Notes: generated from the letters alone by a model not told the origin. A stretch of DNA of 7,672 bases from an uncultured Ruminococcus sp. (GCA_902803255.1 CADCPG010000034.1:1-7672); one strand, 5' to 3'. Positions 1 through 6,963 are shown, counted from the stretch's first letter. Translations and numbers: made by a program.

Positions 1-1
1 G

Positions 2-2170
2 TCGCTCGCGCTGATCATGCTCGTCATGTCATCGGCCGCGCTCTTCGCGTCGTGCGACGGAACGGTTTCTCCATCGGATTCGACCGACACCGGGGCCCCG
101 AAGACCGTCTTTGACCTGAACGAATACACTCTTATCCGTCCCGAGTATCTGTCGTCGACGCTCCTCAAGAAAATAGTCGCCTTCAGGACGAACCTCTCCG
201 AGGCCACGAACAGCCAGATCGCCATCAGCGAGGACTGGGTCAAGGGAGGGATCACCGACGAGGTCATCGCAGCGAAGGAGATCCTGGTCGGACGCACCAA
301 CCGTCCTCAGTCGGCCGAGGCGATCGAGTCGCTGCCCGATCCCACATGCTACGTCATAAAGGTCAGCGGGAACAAGATCGTGATCAACTCCGCTTCCGAC
401 AGCGCCATCGAACGCGCCATCGATCACTTCATGACCCTTGTAAGCGGCGGCCAGCTCGCACTCGAAGAGAATTTCCTCTACACCAGCGAGGCGATACCGA
501 GCCTTCAGATCGCTCTGAACGGCAAATCTGACTATAAAGTCGTATACAAGGACGGCCTCGACTCGTCCACGTCCTCCACCAACGAGAAGGACCGTACGGA
601 TGTCGACGTCCTTTACTGCAAGGAGATAAAGGCCAAGATCGAGAAGCTCACCGGTGCGCAGATCGGCATCACGACCGACTGGGTCAAGAAGGGGACCGAT
701 ACGTCGGCTCTTCCCGAGATACTCGTCGGCGACACCGACCGCCCCGAGACGGCCGAATTTATGAACTCACTGTCTCCCGACGAATACGGCTTTGCCGTGA
801 TCGGCAAGAAGGTCGTTGTAAACGGCCACAACCTCACGACGCTTGAGCTCGCATACAATTCGTTCATGTCCTATATCGACTCCGCCGCCTCGTCGGGCGC
901 CGACGGGACACGCGGGCTCGCCATACTGGAGGGTACCAGGATCACGGATTCGGTCGGAGGCTGGTATACAGACTTTCCCGAATTCGAAGGCGGCGAGTAC
1001 GGCGGCTGCATGGACGCCCACGACAGCTGTCTCCAGTTCCTCTACACCGGCGTGTCTCTCGATGACTACAGAAAATACTGCACTAAACTCGAGAGCGCGG
1101 GATTTACCGAATACATGTCGAACGACATCGTAGGAAACCTCAGCGCCGCGTATCTCGGGAAAGACGGGATGATATACGTGTACTACGTCCCCGCCGACAA
1201 CGCAGTGAGGATCATCACCAGCCCCAGCAGCGAGAACACTTATCCCGCGTATCCCACATCCGCTTCGCAGCCCGCCTACCAGAGGGTGACGCCGTCGAAG
1301 ATCACCGCGATGAACCTCAACTATGCCGAGGGCAACTTCGGAATGTGTTACATCGTCACTCTGGCCGACGGCTCGTTCATCGTGTTCGACGGAGGAGGGT
1401 ACAATGCGTCATACGGAGACGACGGCAGGCTCTACAGACTGCTGAAAGAACTCAACAAAAGACCCGACGGAAAGATCGTCATTGCCGGCTGGTTCCTGAC
1501 GCACGAGCACTGGGATCATTTCACAAACTTCTTCAACATGATCAAGAATCACGGTTCTGAGATCAAGATTGAGGCATGCTATATGAACATGCCCTCTAAA
1601 GTCTTCGTATACAATTCCAACAACCCGAACTATTACGTCGACAACAACTTCCAGGCGCTGTCATCTTACGTCGGCGGTACGGTCAAGGTCAAGCTCCACA
1701 CCGGCATGAAGTTCTACATCAGGAACGCCGAGATCGAGATCCTCTTCACGCAGGAGGACGTATTCCCGGACCGCTGCAACTACTTCAACGAAACGACGAC
1801 CGTGCTGCGCATGAATATCGACGGAAACAGCATCATGTGGACCGGAGACGCCAAAAACTGGGCATCAAAGGGCATAACAAGGCGCTACGGCGACTATGTA
1901 AAGAGCGATATATGCCAGGTCGCGCATCACGGCTACGACGGCCTCAATCAGGCATTCTACAACACCGTCAATCCGAAGGTCCTGCTCTGGCCGACATCGA
2001 AGGGCAACGTCGCAAACCAGGTCAAGGGCACGACATACGCAGTTGACAAGCTCATATACGAGAAGGTCGGAGCGGACAACGTTATCATCTCGGAGCCCAC
2101 CCAGACCATAACCCTCCCGCTTTCGCTTCCGTTCGTGAAGGGCGTCAACCGTTTTGAGAACGAGAACTGA
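2..2170 (+). CDS. Exported lipoprotein with tandem N-terminal modules and a metallo-beta-lactamase-fold hydrolase domain (5' end outside window)
   Basis: Likely a surface-anchored metal-dependent hydrolase; substrate unknown. The frame is open from base 2. The first ATG at 17 lies inside the hydrophobic part of the signal peptide, with no basic residues before it, so the true start is probably upstream. Residues below count from that ATG. A lipobox-like FASC puts the lipidated cysteine at Cys13. Two related modules follow, at about 37-142 and 172-287. Each has a DWVK segment, then EILVG-x-T-x-RP, then a short beta hairpin (KIVIN / KVVVN) and a final helix. A small domain at about 315-402 links to the catalytic domain at about 430-715. 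That domain has HEHWDH (496-501), WTGDA (608-612, Asp611 as likely bridging ligand) and VAHHG (635-639), the metal-site pattern of ComEC-type MBL proteins. The modules recall N-terminal accessory domains of some glycoside hydrolases, a weak inference. The MBL assignment is firm. Confidence 0.88.
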   Translation, partial: SLALIMLVMSSAALFASCDGTVSPSDSTDTGAPKTVFDLNEYTLIRPEYLSSTLLKKIVAFRTNLSEATNSQIAISEDWVKGGITDEVIAAKEILVGRTNRPQSAEAIESLPDPTCYVIKVSGNKIVINSASDSAIERAIDHFMTLVSGGQLALEENFLYTSEAIPSLQIALNGKSDYKVVYKDGLDSSTSSTNEKDRTDVDVLYCKEIKAKIEKLTGAQIGITTDWVKKGTDTSALPEILVGDTDRPETAEFMNSLSPDEYGFAVIGKKVVVNGHNLTTLELAYNSFMSYIDSAASSGADGTRGLAILEGTRITDSVGGWYTDFPEFEGGEYGGCMDAHDSCLQFLYTGVSLDDYRKYCTKLESAGFTEYMSNDIVGNLSAAYLGKDGMIYVYYVPADNAVRIITSPSSENTYPAYPTSASQPAYQRVTPSKITAMNLNYAEGNFGMCYIVTLADGSFIVFDGGGYNASYGDDGRLYRLLKELNKRPDGKIVIAGWFLTHEHWDHFTNFFNMIKNHGSEIKIEACYMNMPSKVFVYNSNNPNYYVDNNFQALSSYVGGTVKVKLHTGMKFYIRNAEIEILFTQEDVFPDRCNYFNETTTVLRMNIDGNSIMWTGDAKNWASKGITRRYGDYVKSDICQVAHHGYDGLNQAFYNTVNPKVLLWPTSKGNVANQVKGTTYAVDKLIYEKVGADNVIISEPTQTITLPLSLPFVKGVNRFENEN

Positions 2171-2190
2171 CCATACACAAAATATTTGTT

Positions 2191-2236
2191 GAACGCATAA
2201 ATCCCCCGCGGTCTCCCGCGGGGGATTTATGCGTTC
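2191..2236. terminator. Perfect 21-bp inverted repeat between convergent genes; probable bidirectional terminator
   Basis: The arms at 2191-2211 and 2216-2236 are perfectly complementary over 21 bp around a 4-base loop (TCTC). The stem has a GC-rich top (CCCCCGCGG) and an AT-rich lower part. It lies 20 bases after the stop of the MBL lipoprotein gene and 56 bases past the stop of the convergent methyltransferase gene. On the minus strand the bases after the stem (complement of 2179-2190) are AT-rich. On the plus strand the stem is followed by GC-rich sequence with no T-run. It therefore fits best as the methyltransferase gene's terminator, with stem-only or factor-assisted termination in the plus direction. 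The symmetry is seen directly; the function is inferred. Confidence 0.75.
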
Positions 2237-2292
2237 CGTCCGGCCGCATGTTGACGCTCGGTTCGGCCTCATCCTTAACTCAGCACCGTATG

Positions 2293-3558
2293 TCAGCTTT
2301 TCCGGCGTGCGCCGGGAACTTTTGAAAAGTGAGCGCTGTCATTCCCGTCATGCGGCTTTATGTACTGATAAAGTATGCACGGTATCATTCCGTTGTAGAG
2401 CTTGCGCTTCTTGTCGGCTCTGCGTCCGAACAGAGATTCGAAAGTCTCGCACGAAGTGAGGACGTATATCTGCCAGCGGTCAAAAGCGAGGAAGGTCCTG
2501 CCGATTTCGCGGTACAGCTTCTCGGCGTCCGCCGCCGACATCATGCGCTCGCCGTAGGGAGGGTTGCATATGAGCGTCCCGCGGACCTGCGGACCTTCGG
2601 GCTTCCTTATCCTCCTCGCGTCGGCGGTCTCGAAGGTGATCATGCTCCCGACGCCGGCCCTGCCGGCGTTCACGCGAGCCGTTCTGATGCAGGACGGGTC
2701 GATGTCGCTCCCCATGGCACGGAAAGCGCAGGAAGAAGCCGCTGACGCCTTTTCTATCGCCGCCGACCTCGCGTTCCTCCAGACTCCGGCGTCAAGGAAC
2801 GGCGCGCCCTCGCCGGCAAACGACCGCCGCAGACCCGGAGCGATCCCCGCGGCAAGCATCGCCGCCTCGATCGGGATCGTACCCGAGCCGCAGAACGGAT
2901 CCCACAGAAAGATGTCGGGATGTTCGGCTATCCTGGCGTTCATTACTATCGCCGCGGCAAGCGTCTCTCTGAGAGGCGCCGCCCCGGCCTCCGGCCGGTA
3001 TCCGCGCTTGTGAAGGGCGGTGCCCGAGGTATCCAGCATAAGGAAGGCCTGATCCTTCAATATGAAGAATTCCACCGACAGCCCGGGCGAACTCTCGGGA
3101 AGCTTCTCGAGTCGGTATTTTTCGCCGAGACGAACCGCTATCGCCTTTTTCACTATCTTCTGGCAGTCCGGGAGCGACGTAAGTCCGCTTTTTACCGAAT
3201 GGCCCGAGACCGGGAACGACGCGTCGCGCGGTATGAAGTTTTCCCATGCGATCGATCTCGTTCCCTCGAACAGTGCGTCGAAACTGTCGGCGCGGAAGGG
3301 AGGACCGGCAACGATGAACACACGCTCCGCGGTACGCAGGTTTATGTTCGCGCCGGCGACTGCATCGTCGCCGCCCCGAAAGAAGACTCTGCCGTCGAGC
3401 GTGAAGAGGCGCTCGTAGCCCAGAGCGTCGATCTCGGCGCCGAGAAATCTCTCGAGCCCGAAAAGGCATGTCGCGGCTAGGACATATCCGCCGTCGAACA
3501 TCCCTGGCGTGAATTCGAAGGGAAAAGAAGATGCAGAAGATCCGCTGTCGGTTTTCAA
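2293..3558 (-). CDS. ypsC: THUMP-domain class I SAM-dependent RNA methyltransferase, YpsC/RlmL family
   Basis: Predicted to use S-adenosylmethionine to methylate a guanine N2 in 23S rRNA, as E. coli RlmL does at m2G2445; cytoplasmic. The 421 residues begin with a ferredoxin-like/THUMP RNA-binding region (about 25-180; FGLERFLGAEI is the typical opening). The family signature LHKRGYRPE (182-190) and APLRETLAAAI follow. The catalytic Rossmann domain has motif I DPFCGSGT (220-227), an acidic SAM-ribose motif SDIDP (284-288) and motif IV NPPYGER (332-338). The C-terminal KLYNG and YQYI are typical of Firmicutes YpsC. The length matches YpsC and lacks the second methyltransferase domain (RlmK) of the 702-residue E. 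coli protein. The start is TTG at 3558, chosen because GGAGGAG lies 4 bases upstream. The alternative ATG at 3501 has only a weak site. It is divergent from the GDPD gene and probably monocistronic. The exact modified base is inferred from the family. Confidence 0.92.
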   Translation of the reverse strand: MKTDSGSSASSFPFEFTPGMFDGGYVLAATCLFGLERFLGAEIDALGYERLFTLDGRVFFRGGDDAVAGANINLRTAERVFIVAGPPFRADSFDALFEGTRSIAWENFIPRDASFPVSGHSVKSGLTSLPDCQKIVKKAIAVRLGEKYRLEKLPESSPGLSVEFFILKDQAFLMLDTSGTALHKRGYRPEAGAAPLRETLAAAIVMNARIAEHPDIFLWDPFCGSGTIPIEAAMLAAGIAPGLRRSFAGEGAPFLDAGVWRNARSAAIEKASAASSCAFRAMGSDIDPSCIRTARVNAGRAGVGSMITFETADARRIRKPEGPQVRGTLICNPPYGERMMSAADAEKLYREIGRTFLAFDRWQIYVLTSCETFESLFGRRADKKRKLYNGMIPCILYQYIKPHDGNDSAHFSKVPGARRKS

Positions 3559-3562
3559 TTTG

Positions 3563-3569
3563 CTCCTCC
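3563..3569 (-). promoter_or_regulatory. Strong Shine-Dalgarno site that supports a TTG start
   Basis: On the minus strand the bases read GGAGGAG, then CAAA, then TTG. The GGAGG core is 6 bases from the TTG at 3558-3556. The spacing is near optimal, and no ATG in this frame lies closer than 3501. This decides the start of the methyltransferase gene. Confidence 0.75.
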
Positions 3570-3582
3570 GGTGTTATTTTTG

Positions 3583-3611
3583 TTGATTTTTGACGTAGAT
3601 TATAGTATAAT
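3583..3611 (+). promoter_or_regulatory. Sigma-A-type promoter upstream of the GDPD lipoprotein gene
   Basis: TTGATT (3583-3588), a 17-base spacer and a perfect TATAAT (3606-3611) form a consensus-like promoter on the plus strand. Transcription would start near 3618, giving a leader of about 175 bases before the ATG at 3794. The -10 overlaps the probable minus-strand -10, so the two divergent promoters share DNA and may compete for polymerase. Confidence 0.65.
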
Positions 3612-3630
3612 TGTTTTAATTTAAGTTTAA
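3599..3630 (-). promoter_or_regulatory. Probable minus-strand promoter of the methyltransferase gene
   Basis: Read on the minus strand, the AT-rich block holds overlapping -10 candidates, TATACT and TATAAT (the latter complementary to 3599-3604). A TTAAAC upstream (complement of 3625-3630) could be a weak -35, but the spacing is poor: 15 bases to TATACT and 20 to TATAAT. A start near 3592 would give a leader of about 35 bases to the TTG codon. The -10 is convincing by eye; the -35 is not. Confidence 0.4.
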
Positions 3631-3641
3631 TCTGTGCCGCT

Positions 3642-3775
3642 CCCGCCGGAAGGACGGAAGGAAGGCGGGTGCCGGAAATCCGCGCCCGCGCCCGATGTTT
3701 ATGATATTATATCACATTTCGGCTTCTTCCGCAATGCCGGAACGGCGTCGCACGAATCTCCCGCTTCGCGGGTGA
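3642..3775 (+). promoter_or_regulatory. Structured 5' leader with several hairpins ahead of the GDPD lipoprotein gene
   Basis: This stretch of the predicted leader holds several short inverted repeats. One is a 10-bp stem with a single bulged C at 3665-3689 (GCGGGTG and CGG paired with CCG and CGCCCGC, loop AAAT). A second is ATGCCG-GAA-CGGCGT at 3734-3748. A third is CCCGC-TTC-GCGGG at 3760-3772, ending 2 bases before the purine-rich AAAGGA. CCCGCC (3642-3647) can also pair with GGCGGG (3664-3669), which would exclude the first stem. No stem is followed by a T-run, so none is a standard terminator, and no known riboswitch class was recognised. A regulatory role is inferred only. Confidence 0.35.
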
Positions 3776-3793
3776 AAGGACCTGACTGCGTCA

Positions 3794-5791
3794 ATGAACA
3801 CGACGATCTCCCCGAAAATACCGTCCCGTCCGTCGGGAAGGAAAGATTTGGCCCTGATACGAAGGGCGGCCGCGCTGCTGCTGCTCTTATCCGTTGTACT
3901 CTCATCCGTCTCTTGTGTCGGGAGCCGCCCCGGCTCAGATCCCGTCACATCGGTTGAGAACTCCGAAGCCGCGGTTCCGGTGCTCGATTTTCTGGCAGAC
4001 GGTTCCGGATTCGCGCTCATCCGCCCCGAAGAAGCATCCGAAAAGCTGCTCGCGGAATTCATAAAACTCAACAGGCTCATGCGCGATGACTACGGCGCAA
4101 AGCTCGACGTCAGGACCGACTGGGTAGGCGGCGGCATCAGGGAATCCGAATACGAGATACTCTTCGGAATGACAGGCAGGAAAGAGACCTCCGACGTCCT
4201 GTCAAGACTGAAGAGCAGCGAGTACACCGTGGCCGTCGAGGGAACGAAGATCGTCATCGCCGGAAACAACGACGACGGGACCGTCTCGGCTGCTGAGTAT
4301 TTCATTGAAAACATACTTCCCCTGAAGTCAGGGATCCCCGCCGATTTCTCGTACGTCGGTTCGCTGAAGCTCGATATCGAGTCTGTCCTGATAAACGGAA
4401 CAGACCTGCGCGGATACGCAATTAAGTACGAAGCCGGAACGCAGTACAGGAACGCTGCCAGAGTCCTGTCCGACTGGCTCTCCGAAGAGACCGCGAACAC
4501 CCTTGCGACCCTCTCCCCGACAGACGCCGCGGCGGAGCATATGATCGTACTTACAGGGAAGGGAAGTTCCGGCGAGAGCCTGGGATACGACGATTTCGGG
4601 ATCTACTACCGGGACGGTTCGCTCTATATCGCGGGAGGCAGCATACGTTCGCTCGAGGCTGCTGTATGGTCGTTTATCGACAGATATCTCGAAAACAGAA
4701 CGGGGATCATCGAACTGAAGTTCGGAGACAGGGAGAATGTCCTGTCCGAAAAGGCGCCCTCCCGTGACGAATACATCGCCGATCCGTCTCTTCTGCCAAT
4801 GCACTGGGCAGGCAGATGGTCTCCCGAAGACAGGATGACAGACTACAGCGAGAAGGTCGCCTGTCTCATGTGCGAGAACAAAGACCATATATTCACCGTA
4901 TCGCACAGAGGAGATTTTCTCTTTTATCCAGAAAACTCGATAGAATCGATCATCAGCGTCTGGAGAATGGGCGGCGACTGCGTCGAGATCGACGTCCGCT
5001 TCACTGCCGACGGGATACCCGTACTTATGCACGACGCCACGCTTACGCGCATGACGGACGTGGCAGGCAAGGCGGGCAAAAACGGCCTTCCGGATTCGAA
5101 ACAGGTATCCGACTGGACTCTTGCCCAGCTGCGCGAACTTCGCCTGCTCGACGGGCAGGGTAACAACGGGAACGTAACGCCGTATCTTATCCCGACGCTC
5201 GAGGAGTGCCTGAAGGTGGCGAAAGGGCGCGTCTTCTACATCCTCGACAAACAGGAGGGCTGGCGCTACGCCGATATACCCGGCCTCCAGCCCCTCAGCC
5301 AGCCCAATTTCATCTATCCGTGGATGGAAAAGACAGGCAACTTCGAATCTGTGCTCATATCCTACGGTACCGTTGACACGTCTGAGGAAGGCACTTTCTC
5401 GGCCGAAGAGGCGCTGAAGCTCCAGAAGACCGTTTACGAAAGGTCCGGGCAGGAGATGTTCTTCTTCCTCCGTGGGTGGACGTCGCGCTCGACTGCCGAT
5501 CCCTACGCAAAGAAACTGTGCGAGGGTTCGCTCACCAACGCCGCGATCCTCGTCAACGGCGCCTTCAATCCCAATAACGACAGCGTGAAGAACGCGATCT
5601 CGTCGCTCGCGAAGAAATACCCCGACTGCATGTTCGGAGGCTGGACGATCGATTCTGAGGGGTTCGACGTCCCCAAAACCTGGGATATCATGTACAGGAT
5701 CGGTCTGCGGTCCATCATGACGAACAACATGTTCGGGCTGGTGAAGTACGCCGCCCGAAAGACGGATGCGACCCCGGAATTGCCCGGATAA
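3794..5791 (+). CDS. Exported lipoprotein with tandem N-terminal modules and a glycerophosphodiester phosphodiesterase domain
   Basis: Predicted surface lipoprotein that hydrolyses glycerophosphodiesters (to glycerol-3-phosphate and an alcohol) or related polymers such as teichoic acid. Arg23-Arg24 and a hydrophobic run lead to SVSC, giving a lipidated Cys41. Module 1 (about 73-175) matches the MBL lipoprotein: LIRPE, then DWVGGGI, EILFG-x-T-x-R and KIVIAGN. A more diverged module 2 spans about 207-300. The GDPD TIM barrel (about 364-650) shows SHRG (370-373, His371), PEN (379-381), EID (398-400) and MHD (412-414, His413). These are the two catalytic histidines and the metal ligands of the family. 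LDK (484-486) stands where many GDPDs have E-x-K. The ATG at 3794 has only AAAGGA 13 bases away. A TTG at 3848 has AAGGA 5 bases upstream and would give a compact 22-residue signal before the lipobox Cys, so it may be the real start. The true substrate is unknown. Confidence 0.9.
   Translation: MNTTISPKIPSRPSGRKDLALIRRAAALLLLLSVVLSSVSCVGSRPGSDPVTSVENSEAAVPVLDFLADGSGFALIRPEEASEKLLAEFIKLNRLMRDDYGAKLDVRTDWVGGGIRESEYEILFGMTGRKETSDVLSRLKSSEYTVAVEGTKIVIAGNNDDGTVSAAEYFIENILPLKSGIPADFSYVGSLKLDIESVLINGTDLRGYAIKYEAGTQYRNAARVLSDWLSEETANTLATLSPTDAAAEHMIVLTGKGSSGESLGYDDFGIYYRDGSLYIAGGSIRSLEAAVWSFIDRYLENRTGIIELKFGDRENVLSEKAPSRDEYIADPSLLPMHWAGRWSPEDRMTDYSEKVACLMCENKDHIFTVSHRGDFLFYPENSIESIISVWRMGGDCVEIDVRFTADGIPVLMHDATLTRMTDVAGKAGKNGLPDSKQVSDWTLAQLRELRLLDGQGNNGNVTPYLIPTLEECLKVAKGRVFYILDKQEGWRYADIPGLQPLSQPNFIYPWMEKTGNFESVLISYGTVDTSEEGTFSAEEALKLQKTVYERSGQEMFFFLRGWTSRSTADPYAKKLCEGSLTNAAILVNGAFNPNNDSVKNAISSLAKKYPDCMFGGWTIDSEGFDVPKTWDIMYRIGLRSIMTNNMFGLVKYAARKTDATPELPG
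3838..3850 (+). promoter_or_regulatory. Alternative ribosome binding site and TTG start for the GDPD lipoprotein
   Basis: AAGGA (3838-3842) lies 5 bases before an in-frame TTG (3848-3850). Starting here, the protein would begin M-A-L-I-R-R, followed by the hydrophobic run and the lipobox cysteine at residue 23. That is the usual length of a lipoprotein signal. The methyltransferase gene next door also uses TTG, so this organism does use it. Confidence 0.45.
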
Positions 5792-5835
5792 TCAGTTTTA
5801 AGCTTACATTAAATTACGGAAAGCAGGGTGTAAAA

Positions 5836-6963
5836 ATGGATCTACCCGAAATCTTCATGTGCTGTCCGGCGGTCTACGCCGTCAGCGACCGCTATATCAT
5901 CACCGTTCCCGTGACCGAACCCTGCGTGATGTGGGTCAGAGTCGGCGACCGCAACTACTACGACCATTCCAACGGCATACTCCGCTCGGCCTCTCTCACA
6001 CACATGATGGAGGTGCCGTCCGCGGCGCTCGACTCGTCCCGCTCCTATACCGTATGCTGGAGGAAGATAATCGAGAGAAAACCCTATTTTTCCGATCTTT
6101 GCGATGTATCGGAGTGGTCGTCGTCATTCCGCCCGTGCGGAACGCGCGACGCCGGAAAGATCAACATCTACCATATCGCCGACGCCCACAACCGTGTGAG
6201 CGGTCCCATCGCGGCCGGCAGCCGCTTCGGCGACGAACTCGATCTGCTCATACTCAACGGAGACATACCGAACCACAGCGGAGACATAAAGAACTTCTCC
6301 GCGATACACAAGATCGCCGGGACGGTTTCTGGAGGAAGCATACCCGTTATCTTCTCGCGCGGGAACCACGACATGCGCGGGATATACGCCGAGGAGCTCG
6401 AGCGCCATACTCCGACCGACCGCGGCAGGTCTTATTTCACCGTAAAGCTCGGCAGGATCTGGGCTGTCGTGCTCGACTGCGCCGAGGACAAACCCGACGG
6501 CAACCCCGAGTACGGACACACGATCTGCTGCGCCGAATTCAGGGAGGAGGAGACCGGATTCCTGCGCGGACTCGAGGCATCATGTGAGACCGAGTACGCT
6601 GCTCCGGGCGTCGAATACAGGCTGGTGATCGCTCACAACCCCTTCTGCGAACCGAGGAACGCACCGTTCGACATCGAGATGGACAGATACGCCGAATGGG
6701 CTTCGATCCTGAAGAAGACGGTAAAACCCGATCTCATGATCTGCGGCCATACCCACAGATGCTACGTTACGATGCCGGGCGACCCTCTCGACAAGCTGGG
6801 ACAGCCGTGCCCCGTTATTGCTGCATCTGCTCTCTCGAAAGAGGACAGGGAGTACTACAGAGGCGGCGCTATAACGCTCGAGGGAAGGACGGCGTCGGTC
6901 TCATTCACCGACAGCCGCGGGGACAGCTCGGAGGCCGTGACCGTAGACCTCGGAAACAACTGA
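5836..6963 (+). CDS. Calcineurin-like metallophosphoesterase with an N-terminal beta-sandwich-like region
   Basis: A dinuclear-metal phosphoesterase, predicted to cleave a phosphomonoester or phosphodiester; substrate unknown. The metal-site motifs appear in family order: DAH (116-118), NGD (141-143), RGNHD (175-179), AHNPF (266-270) and CGHTHR (303-308). Residues 1-100 come before the catalytic domain and look like a short beta-sandwich (Fn3-like), as in purple-acid-phosphatase-type proteins; that reading is tentative. There is no signal peptide, so it is probably cytoplasmic, unlike the two lipoproteins. The ATG at 5836 has a modest site, AGGGTG, 5 bases upstream. It starts 44 bases after the GDPD gene with no terminator seen between them, so co-transcription is likely. 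Cysteine is fairly frequent (for example CC at 9-10 and 231-232), which also suits the cytoplasm. The family call is firm; the role is not. Confidence 0.9.
   Translation: MDLPEIFMCCPAVYAVSDRYIITVPVTEPCVMWVRVGDRNYYDHSNGILRSASLTHMMEVPSAALDSSRSYTVCWRKIIERKPYFSDLCDVSEWSSSFRPCGTRDAGKINIYHIADAHNRVSGPIAAGSRFGDELDLLILNGDIPNHSGDIKNFSAIHKIAGTVSGGSIPVIFSRGNHDMRGIYAEELERHTPTDRGRSYFTVKLGRIWAVVLDCAEDKPDGNPEYGHTICCAEFREEETGFLRGLEASCETEYAAPGVEYRLVIAHNPFCEPRNAPFDIEMDRYAEWASILKKTVKPDLMICGHTHRCYVTMPGDPLDKLGQPCPVIAASALSKEDREYYRGGAITLEGRTASVSFTDSRGDSSEAVTVDLGNN

Noticed and set aside
2792..3469. A 225-residue minus-strand frame within the methyltransferase gene
   Set aside because: Arginine-rich shadow in a different frame of a gene with all expected methyltransferase motifs.
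2564..3480. Plus-strand open frames of 149 and 186 residues opposite the methyltransferase gene
   Set aside because: Antisense shadows without ribosome binding sites or recognisable domains.
3590..3611. TTGACG at 3590-3595 as the -35 for the TATAAT at 3606
   Set aside because: The spacing is only 10 bases. TTGATT at 3583-3588 has the correct 17-base spacing and is preferred.
3701..3716. A second AT-rich promoter-like stretch (TATTAT/TATATC) upstream of the GDPD gene
   Set aside because: The region where a -35 would lie is GC-rich with no resemblance to TTGACA.
4328..5032. A 234-residue open frame on the minus strand inside the GDPD gene
   Set aside because: It lies antisense to a gene with clear GDPD motifs, has no recognisable domain or ribosome binding site, and its arginine/aspartate-rich composition is typical of a shadow frame in GC-rich DNA.
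5859..6587. A 242-residue open frame on the plus strand in another frame of the metallophosphoesterase gene
   Set aside because: Extremely arginine-rich with no domain pattern; fully covered by the motif-supported phosphoesterase frame.
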